Shown here in pieces: positions 7,317 to 12,274 of a stretch of 12,274 bases of DNA (positions are counted from its first letter, which is position 1; each line of letters opens with the position of its first letter). Both the position numbers and the translations under genes were made by a program. The notes beneath the pieces were generated by a model. It was given only the letters and a program-made list of their open reading frames with translations, was not told where the DNA came from and made no database searches. Where the stretch lies: the NCBI GenBank assembly GCA_964613455.1, contig CAZTGS010000024.1:1-12274 (forward strand). Direction: 5' to 3'. Source of the stretch: SCGC-AAA076-P13 sp964613455. Its GTDB lineage: Bacteria > Pseudomonadota > Gammaproteobacteria > Magnimaribacterales > D2472.

Positions 7317-7715
7317 ATGTTTAGTCACGTTATGTTGGGTGCAAATGATATTGAAGAATCGAAAGCTTTTTATGATAAAACCATGGTCGTTCTTGGAACA
7401 AAACCAGGAAAGTTATCAATGAATCATGATGGTATTACTAGATACGTTTATTACGTTAACAATCAAAATAGTTTTATGATTTCAGAGCCTATAAATGGAG
7501 AACCTGTAATAGCCAGTAATGGAAGTACTATTGGTTTTAAAGCATCAACTATTGAGATGATTGACCAGTGGCATGCAGCAGGCATTGAATTTGGTATGGT
7601 AACGCCTGAATTATGTAACCCTCCTGGTATTAGAGAAGGTGGCGGTGTTCAGTTGTATTTAGCTTACTTGAATGATCCATCAGGCAACAAGCTATGCACT
7701 ATGCTAAGACTTTAG
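7317..7715 (+). CDS. VOC-fold (glyoxalase/bleomycin-resistance/dioxygenase superfamily) protein
   Basis: The 132-residue protein starts with MFSHVMLGANDIEESKAFYD, the first beta-alpha unit of a VOC module, with His4 as a possible metal ligand. It ends with YLNDPSGNKLCTM (118-129), the last strand, where Cys127 takes a place that is often a metal-binding Glu. The glyoxalase I metal set is therefore not clearly complete, and neither lactoylglutathione lyase nor antibiotic resistance should be assumed. It resembles the many single-domain VOC proteins of unknown substrate in proteobacteria. AGGA sits eight bases before the ATG. It lies 21 bases behind the CurA-like reductase, which suggests a shared role with carbonyl compounds. 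Its stop is one base from that of the convergent PhzF-family gene. Confidence 0.88.
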   Translation: MFSHVMLGANDIEESKAFYDKTMVVLGTKPGKLSMNHDGITRYVYYVNNQNSFMISEPINGEPVIASNGSTIGFKASTIEMIDQWHAAGIEFGMVTPELCNPPGIREGGGVQLYLAYLNDPSGNKLCTMLRL

Positions 7716-7716
7716 A

Positions 7717-8502
7717 TCAATCGAGGTATATTTCCCCTTTCATATATTGAACAGCTTTGCCTCCAATAATAATCCTATCGCCCTGCTCTTCACATAAAAG
7801 CGTTCCGCCTCTTGCAGAAAGTTGTTTAGCTGTAAATGATTTTTTATTAAGTCTATTACTCCAATAAGGAGTTAACGAGGTATGAGCTGAACCTGTAACG
7901 GGGTCTTCATCAACTCCCGTGGAAGGAAAAAAGCATCTTGATACAAAGTCACAATCCGTTCCAGGAGATGAAGCTATTAAGCCTCTTGATGGAATTTTTT
8001 TAAGGCTTTCAAAATCAGGCTGAAGGCTTGTGATATTCGATTCACCATCAAAGATTGCTAACAAATCATCTCTGCCTCTATATAACTCTAAAGGTCTAAT
8101 GCCTAGTACTTTTTCAACCAGCTCAAACTCATCACTCTTCTCAAGATCATCTCTTGGAAAATCTAAGTATAAATAATCATCCTGCTTTGTTACTTTTAAA
8201 GATCCGTTTTTTAAAGAATGAACTTCAAATAATTCAGACTCTGAATCTATGTATTTAAAATAAACAAATGCAGAAGCTAAAGTCGCGTGACCGCATAGAT
8301 CTATCTCACAAGAAGGAGCAAACCATCTTATGTAATATTTGTTTTCTTCTTCTCGGATAAAAGCTGTCTCTGATAAATTATTTTCAGCAGCAATATTTTG
8401 CATGAGCTTTGTATTGTTAAGATCAGAAAAAATTACAGCTGCAGGATTTCCTGAAAAAAGATTATCAGTAAAGGCATCAATATAGTAAATTGGTAATTTC
8501 AT
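7717..8502 (-). CDS. PhzF-family isomerase/epimerase-like protein
   Basis: The 261-residue protein has the PhzF fold signature. It starts with YYIDAFTDNLFSGNPAAVI (6-24), and NNLSETAFI (41-49) carries Glu45, matching the catalytic Glu of PhzF in both motif and position. DLCGHATLASA (68-78) and DEDPVTGSAH (198-207) supply the other conserved active-site residues, His72 and Asp200. PhzF itself isomerises a phenazine precursor, but no phenazine genes are near and most family members have other or unknown substrates. It follows the CDF transporter by 11 bases and is the last gene of the ald operon. No clear ribosome binding site is seen, so translation may be coupled to the gene upstream. Full length for the family. 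Confidence 0.9.
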   Translation of the reverse strand: MKLPIYYIDAFTDNLFSGNPAAVIFSDLNNTKLMQNIAAENNLSETAFIREEENKYYIRWFAPSCEIDLCGHATLASAFVYFKYIDSESELFEVHSLKNGSLKVTKQDDYLYLDFPRDDLEKSDEFELVEKVLGIRPLELYRGRDDLLAIFDGESNITSLQPDFESLKKIPSRGLIASSPGTDCDFVSRCFFPSTGVDEDPVTGSAHTSLTPYWSNRLNKKSFTAKQLSARGGTLLCEEQGDRIIIGGKAVQYMKGEIYLD

Positions 8503-8513
8503 CTATATAACTT

Positions 8514-9401
8514 TTAACACATCATCTCGTGTTCAAATTCGAGCGTTGAATGTTTAATATTAAATTCATCTGATAACTTTTTCTTGATGATATTTTTAAT
8601 AGATTCCATTTCATCAAAAGTTTCTATATTTGCAACAACATGAGCTTCTAGTGCTATTGTCTCTTCGTCCAATGACCAAACGTGAACGTGATGAATGTCA
8701 TCCACTCCTTCCAAAGATAATAAAGATTTTTTTATAGCATCAAAATCAATATCCTCAGGAGCTCCTTCCATTAACAAATGAATTGTCTTAGGAAGCATAG
8801 CCAAACCTTGATATAAAATAAATAAGGATAAAAGTAAGGTCAGTAAAGTATCAACCCAGAACCATTGGTAGAGAATTATAAGACTTCCGGCAACTATTAC
8901 TGCTAAAGAAGCTAATGCATCTGATAAATTATGAAGAAAAGCTGCCTTCATGTTCATATTATTTTTTGAGAGCCTTAAGGTAATTAAGGCAGTAATCATA
9001 TCAATAACTAAGGCTACTCCGGCGACAATAACTATTACCCAGCCCGAAATACTAACAGGATCGAAGAACCTCCATATAGCTTCGTATAACAAATAGAGAC
9101 TTATGATTACTAAGATGGTTAGATTAATTAATGCCGCAACCACTTCAGCTCTTTTGTAACCAAACGTTTTTGATTGGTCAGCGGGTTTTCTACTAATTTT
9201 TCTTGCAAAGATTGCTATGCCCAATGAAGCTGCATCACTCAGATTATGAAGAGCATCTGCTATCAAAGCCAAACTACCAGAAATAATACCACCTACTATT
9301 TGAAAAACAGTCAGTAGAATATTAATTGAAACTGCAACAATCAGACTTCTATCACTATCGTCTTTGGAATGATGATGGTGATGATGGTGGTGATGCGCCA
9401 T
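8514..9401 (-). CDS. Cation diffusion facilitator (CDF) metal efflux transporter with poly-His N-terminus
   Basis: The 295-residue protein begins MA followed by nine consecutive histidines in mixed CAT and CAC codons. Six membrane segments follow at roughly 18-40, 43-66, 86-106, 118-142, 153-177 and 180-202. The transport site is seen as ADALHNLSDA (48-57; Asp49, His52, Asp56) in segment 2 and HNLSD (157-161) in segment 5, the HxxxD pairs of zinc-type carriers such as ZitB and CzcD. The cytoplasmic C-terminal domain has GVDDIHHVHVWSLDEETIALEAHV (232-255). The protein would export Zn2+ or a similar divalent ion in exchange for protons; the exact metal is not certain. It begins 12 bases after the ald stop and has no clear ribosome binding site. 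It is the middle gene of the ald-CDF-PhzF operon. Confidence 0.94.
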   Translation of the reverse strand: MAHHHHHHHHHSKDDSDRSLIVAVSINILLTVFQIVGGIISGSLALIADALHNLSDAASLGIAIFARKISRKPADQSKTFGYKRAEVVAALINLTILVIISLYLLYEAIWRFFDPVSISGWVIVIVAGVALVIDMITALITLRLSKNNMNMKAAFLHNLSDALASLAVIVAGSLIILYQWFWVDTLLTLLLSLFILYQGLAMLPKTIHLLMEGAPEDIDFDAIKKSLLSLEGVDDIHHVHVWSLDEETIALEAHVVANIETFDEMESIKNIIKKKLSDEFNIKHSTLEFEHEMMC

Positions 9402-9413
9402 ATAAAATTAAAG

Positions 9414-10502
9414 CTAAAGGCTAAGGGCCTCTCTCACTGCTGAATGAACAACCTTGCCATCTTTAATATTTAGACCGTTGGCAAGATGTTTATCTTCTTC
9501 AAGTGCTATATCGATTCCTTTATTTGCCAAATTCTTCACAAAAGGCAGTGTTACTTCGTTTAGTGCATGAGTTGCCGTTAAAGGAACGGCACCAGGCATG
9601 TTGGTAACACAGTAATGAAGAACGCCTTCCTCTAAGTAAGTCGGCTCGTCATGATTTGTTGGTTTGCTAGATTCAAAACATCCGCCTTGATCAATAGAGA
9701 TATCAACCATGACTGCTCCTGGTTTCATCATTTTTAACATTTCTGAAGAAACAACTTTTGGAGCCTCTCTTCCTATAACGTAAACAGCACCAACCACTAA
9801 ATCAGAAACTTTAAGAGCTTCTGTTATTGAGGCTTCTGAGGAAACAATATATTCAACATTATTATTACCGAATTTAGATTCTAACTCTGCCAATCTCTTT
9901 TCAGATAGATCTATAACTTTTACATGAGACTTATTTGCAATCGCCTTATCAATGGCTTCGGTACCAGCAACACCAGCACCTATAACAGTAACTACTCTAG
10001 GCTTTATTTCTTTGAATGAACCTATTAGTGTTCCCATACCTTTGTTTGGTTTTAATAGATGGTATGACCCAACAACAATACTTAATTGCCCTGCTATAGC
10101 ACTCATTGGTGACAGAAGAGGCATAGTTCCGTTTTCAGCTGTAACTGTCTCCAAAGCAATACCAGTAACTCCTGTTGAGGTTAGCTCAAGCGCAGTCTTT
10201 GGGTCACCAGCTAAATGAAGGTATGCAAAAACAGTATGTTGACTTGACAGGTATTGAAACTCTTCTTGGATAGGCTCTTTTACTTTTACAATTAATTCAG
10301 ATGATTTATATAGATCCTCAGGTGTATCTAATAAAACAGCTCCTGCATTTTTATAATCATCGTTAGTAAAACCTATTTCAGTGCCAGCATCTATTTCTAC
10401 GAAAACTTGATGACTATCGTCTATGAGAGCTTTTACTGAGTCAGGTGTTAAACCCACTCGATATTCATTATTTTTAACTTCTTTTGGGACGCCTATTTTC
10501 AT
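9414..10502 (-). CDS. ald: Alanine dehydrogenase
   Basis: The 362-residue protein has the usual length and order. MKIGVPKEVKNNEYRVGLTP (1-20) includes Arg15. Lys75 in IVKVKEP and His96 in AYLHLAGD are the pyruvate-binding and catalytic residues. VTVIGAGVAGTEA (171-183) is the NAD loop, and Asp271 in DISIDQGG is the second catalytic acid. The enzyme interconverts L-alanine plus NAD+ with pyruvate, ammonium and NADH in the cytoplasm, allowing growth on alanine or ammonium assimilation. The start has only a distant AGGT upstream. A TATAAT at 10561-10556 on the minus strand could be its -10 box, though no good -35 accompanies it. It heads an apparent operon with the CDF transporter and the PhzF-like gene, and is divergent from alternative oxidase across 103 very AT-rich bases. 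Confidence 0.96.
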   Translation of the reverse strand: MKIGVPKEVKNNEYRVGLTPDSVKALIDDSHQVFVEIDAGTEIGFTNDDYKNAGAVLLDTPEDLYKSSELIVKVKEPIQEEFQYLSSQHTVFAYLHLAGDPKTALELTSTGVTGIALETVTAENGTMPLLSPMSAIAGQLSIVVGSYHLLKPNKGMGTLIGSFKEIKPRVVTVIGAGVAGTEAIDKAIANKSHVKVIDLSEKRLAELESKFGNNNVEYIVSSEASITEALKVSDLVVGAVYVIGREAPKVVSSEMLKMMKPGAVMVDISIDQGGCFESSKPTNHDEPTYLEEGVLHYCVTNMPGAVPLTATHALNEVTLPFVKNLANKGIDIALEEDKHLANGLNIKDGKVVHSAVREALSL

Positions 10503-10547
10503 GTTGTTATTTTATACCTATTTATTATTAAATTCCCTAACTTTAAC

Positions 10548-10576
10548 TTTACTATATTATAAAATATATATATAAT
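10548..10576 (+). promoter_or_regulatory. Candidate sigma-70 promoter for alternative oxidase
   Basis: TTTACT (10548-10553, four of six) is followed by a 17-base spacer and a perfect TATAAT (10571-10576), giving a start near 10583 and a 23-nt leader with no Shine-Dalgarno. A second TATAAT at 10594-10599 lies so close to the ATG at 10606 that transcription from it would begin at or next to the start codon, i.e. a leaderless mRNA. In such AT-rich DNA either match could be chance. Confidence 0.4.
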
Positions 10577-10605
10577 TTAATATTCATAATAATTATAATA
10601 TACAT

Positions 10606-11208
10606 ATGCGTATTTTAAATAAAATTAAAACTACGAATCTTTCAGATTCTTTCGCATATTCAATGACAAGGTTCTTTAGATTTACTGCAGACACCTTCTT
10701 TGCTAAAAGATACGGACATAGAGCTGTCGTTCTTGAAACTGTTGCAGGTGTCCCAGGAATGGTAGCTGGTGTATGGATGCATTTTAAAAGTTTAAGGGCT
10801 ATGAAGGCAGGCTACGGCGAGCAAATAAGAGAAATGCTAGCTGAAGCTGAGAATGAGCGAATGCATCTTATGTTTTTTATTGATATAGCAAAACCCAATG
10901 CCGTTGAAAGGTTTATAGTTTTTTCAGCTCAAGTTGTTTTTGGCCTATTTTATTTGTTTATGTACATCTTTTTTACAAGAACTGCCCATCGAATGATTGG
11001 TTACTTTGAAGATGAGGCAGTTAGAAGTTATACAGAATATCTTGAAATCGTTGAGTCAGGACAAGTTGATAATATTCCTGCTCCTCAATTAGCTAAACAA
11101 TATTACAAGCTAGGTTCGGATGCTAAATTATCAGATCTTATAAAATGTGTTAGAGCTGATGAACAGCATCACAGTGAAACCAATCACAACTACGCAGATA
11201 ATCTGTAA
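10606..11208 (+). CDS. aox: Alternative oxidase (di-iron ubiquinol oxidase)
   Basis: The 200-residue protein holds all six di-iron ligands of alternative oxidase in order: Glu44 in VLETVAGVPGMV, Glu84 and His87 in NERMH, Glu135 in YFEDEA, and Glu186 and His189 in RADEQHH. The hydrophobic stretch ~103-124 and the helix around 45-58 fit its attachment to one leaflet of the inner membrane. The enzyme oxidises ubiquinol and reduces O2 to water without pumping protons, and the family resists cyanide and often nitric oxide. The protein is shorter at the N-terminus than plant or protist forms, as expected without a mitochondrial targeting peptide. It appears to be a single-gene unit, divergent from ald and convergent with the MBL-fold gene (one base between stops). 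There is no Shine-Dalgarno; the start is the first in-frame ATG. Confidence 0.96.
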   Translation: MRILNKIKTTNLSDSFAYSMTRFFRFTADTFFAKRYGHRAVVLETVAGVPGMVAGVWMHFKSLRAMKAGYGEQIREMLAEAENERMHLMFFIDIAKPNAVERFIVFSAQVVFGLFYLFMYIFFTRTAHRMIGYFEDEAVRSYTEYLEIVESGQVDNIPAPQLAKQYYKLGSDAKLSDLIKCVRADEQHHSETNHNYADNL

Positions 11209-11209
11209 G

Positions 11210-12178
11210 TTAATCTAGTTTTATAATTTCTCCAGGTATTAGAGATTTAAATCTCTCTAAATCAGATTCACCCAAGGCTTTTATCAGTCTAATTGGCGGT
11301 TCAATCGTATCTTCTCCAGTAAGGGTAAAGGTACCCCAGTGCATTCCAAAGCTTTGCTCCGCCCCTAAGTCTTCCATTATTCGTATTGCATCCTCAGGAT
11401 TAACGTGACTTGCTGCCATAAACCACTCTGGATCGTATGCACCTATTGGAATAAAAGCATACTTAGGAGACCCTAGTCTTTTTCTTGTTTCAATAAAGTC
11501 ATCAGAATAGCCAGTATCTCCAGCATGATAGAGAGAATAATCTTTATGCTCAATAAACCAGCCGCCCCAAAGGCTATCATTTCTATCAAACAAACCTCGA
11601 GCAGACCAATGTTGAACGGGAGTAAAAGTGAATTTGAAACCTTTTATATCAAAAGACTCCCACCACAGAAACTCATAAACATTTTTAATCTTCTTTTTAT
11701 CAAAAATATCTTTATCGCCTTTGGGTATTAAAAAAATAAGGTCAGAATTTAAAACGGATAATTGTTTTAAGGCTCTTATATCTAAATGATCGTAATGATT
11801 ATGACTGATAGTTACTGCATCAATCTTAGGTAGATCCTCAATTGTTATAGCTGGAGGTATTAATCTTTTAGGTCCAAAATTTTTAAAAGGCGATGCCCTT
11901 TCAGAAAAAACAGGATCTGTAAGAATGGTTAACCCGTCTTTTTTTATTAAGAATGTGGAGTGCCCTATCCATATAGTGAAATTATCTGCTTCGCTGAGAT
12001 CTAGGCTTTTCCATTGATCAGATATTTCAATAGAAGATGTAATGGTTTCTCTTTGATTTCTTCTCCATCTAAGAAGATCTTGAAATGATTTATTAATTTC
12101 TTCTCCGTTTGTATTTTTATACTCACCCATTGATTCAAAGGGCATAAGAAGCAATATAACTAGGAATATTTTAATCAT
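11210..12178 (-). CDS. Exported NAPE-PLD-like metallo-beta-lactamase-fold hydrolase
   Basis: The 322-residue protein begins with a likely signal peptide (MIK, hydrophobic IFLVILLLMPF, possible cleavage near residue 18), which would place it in the periplasm. The di-metal site is complete: HNHYDH (126-131), His190 in QHWSARG, Asp221 in GDTGYS and His280 in MHWGTF. WIGHSTFLI (70-78) and LTDPVFSERASPF (86-98) are typical of the branch that contains N-acyl-phosphatidylethanolamine phospholipase D. The UlaG-type lactonases and general MBL hydrolases are the other candidates. A lipid phosphodiester substrate is an inference. There is no strong ribosome site; the ATG chosen keeps the signal peptide. 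It is convergent with alternative oxidase, the stops being one base apart. Confidence 0.88.
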   Translation of the reverse strand: MIKIFLVILLLMPFESMGEYKNTNGEEINKSFQDLLRWRRNQRETITSSIEISDQWKSLDLSEADNFTIWIGHSTFLIKKDGLTILTDPVFSERASPFKNFGPKRLIPPAITIEDLPKIDAVTISHNHYDHLDIRALKQLSVLNSDLIFLIPKGDKDIFDKKKIKNVYEFLWWESFDIKGFKFTFTPVQHWSARGLFDRNDSLWGGWFIEHKDYSLYHAGDTGYSDDFIETRKRLGSPKYAFIPIGAYDPEWFMAASHVNPEDAIRIMEDLGAEQSFGMHWGTFTLTGEDTIEPPIRLIKALGESDLERFKSLIPGEIIKLD

Positions 12179-12220
12179 AAGATAATCATATAGAAATTTG
12201 ATATATGTTAGTAATAAATA

Positions 12221-12274
12221 ATGGTGGAGCTATTGGCTCAAAACTGGAACCAACTTCTACCCTACTTTAAGAAA
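12221..12274 (+). CDS. Start of an unidentified gene (partial, runs off right edge)
   Basis: An ATG opens a frame of 18 codons (MVELLAQNWNQLLPYFKK) still open at the window edge. An in-frame TAA lies six bases upstream, so this ATG is the first possible start. There is no good Shine-Dalgarno. The position, 42 bases from the divergent MBL-fold gene, suits a real gene, but the fragment is too short to name. It could also be a chance frame. Confidence 0.4.
   Translation, partial: MVELLAQNWNQLLPYFKK

Noticed and set aside
7317..7715. Bleomycin resistance or glyoxalase I
   Set aside because: Only the fold is supported; the metal ligand set of glyoxalase I is not clearly complete and the superfamily is functionally broad.
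7717..8502. Phenazine biosynthesis gene
   Set aside because: PhzF homologues are widespread outside phenazine producers and no other phz gene is present.
9366..9395. Nine-His run as a sign of vector or expression-construct contamination
   Set aside because: Codons are mixed, the gene continues in natural operon context on both sides, and His-rich N-termini are known in CDF transporters.
9952..10218. Plus-strand frame of 88 codons
   Set aside because: It is a shadow of the NAD-binding part of alanine dehydrogenase; its Pro/Thr/Val bias is the complement of the Gly/Ala-rich coding strand.
11525..11731. Plus-strand frame of 68 codons
   Set aside because: It is antisense to the metal-site region of the MBL-fold gene and lacks its own ribosome site.
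11210..12178. Antibiotic-resistance beta-lactamase
   Set aside because: The flanking motifs match the NAPE-PLD/UlaG-like branch, not beta-lactamases; the shared part is only the MBL fold and metal site.
12206..12271. Short plus-strand frame starting MLVINNGGAIG
   Set aside because: It closes after about 21 codons with no ribosome site; the open frame starting at 12221 is the better candidate.

Overview
The window is A+T-rich, densely packed bacterial DNA with intact reading frames and gaps between genes that are mostly 1 to 40 bases. The protein families point to an aerobic Gram-negative marine gammaproteobacterium with a streamlined genome. A SAR86-like organism is my best guess, from the large TonB-dependent receptor, the secreted S9 peptidase, an E. 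coli-type thymidine kinase and very short spacers. This placement is inference; no rRNA or other marker is present. I see no tRNA, rRNA, CRISPR array, insertion sequence, phage gene or pseudogene.

Layout. Bases 1-1933 (minus) encode the first ~644 residues of a TonB-dependent outer-membrane receptor that runs off the left edge. A 255-bp divergent promoter region separates it from a secreted prolyl-oligopeptidase-family peptidase (2189-4258, plus). Next come a minus-strand pair, a stand-alone Smr-domain protein followed by glutaryl-CoA dehydrogenase (5648 down to 4255), and a divergent plus-strand set: thymidine kinase, a zinc-free MDR reductase of the CurA type and a VOC-fold protein (5688-7715). 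A tight minus-strand operon follows: alanine dehydrogenase, a cation diffusion facilitator with a natural nine-histidine N-terminus, and a PhzF-family isomerase (10502 down to 7717). Divergent from it is a di-iron alternative oxidase (10606-11208, plus). The window ends with an exported NAPE-PLD-like metallo-beta-lactamase-fold hydrolase (12178-11210, minus) and the first codons of an unidentified plus-strand gene at the right edge.

How the genes may work together. Receptor and exported peptidase look like an uptake-and-degradation pair for peptide or other organic matter. Glutaryl-CoA dehydrogenase (lysine/tryptophan breakdown) and alanine dehydrogenase would pass amino-acid carbon and electrons into central metabolism. 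Alternative oxidase gives a ubiquinol-oxidising branch that does not itself pump protons. The reductase and VOC protein suggest handling of reactive carbonyls, but their substrates cannot be read from sequence.

I found no clearly new multigene system. The points most worth a second look are the alternative oxidase with its own divergent promoter, the divergent receptor/peptidase control region with several inverted repeats, the Smr protein with an altered second motif, the natural poly-His transporter, the exported NAPE-PLD-like enzyme, and three convergent gene pairs whose ends overlap or lie one base apart.
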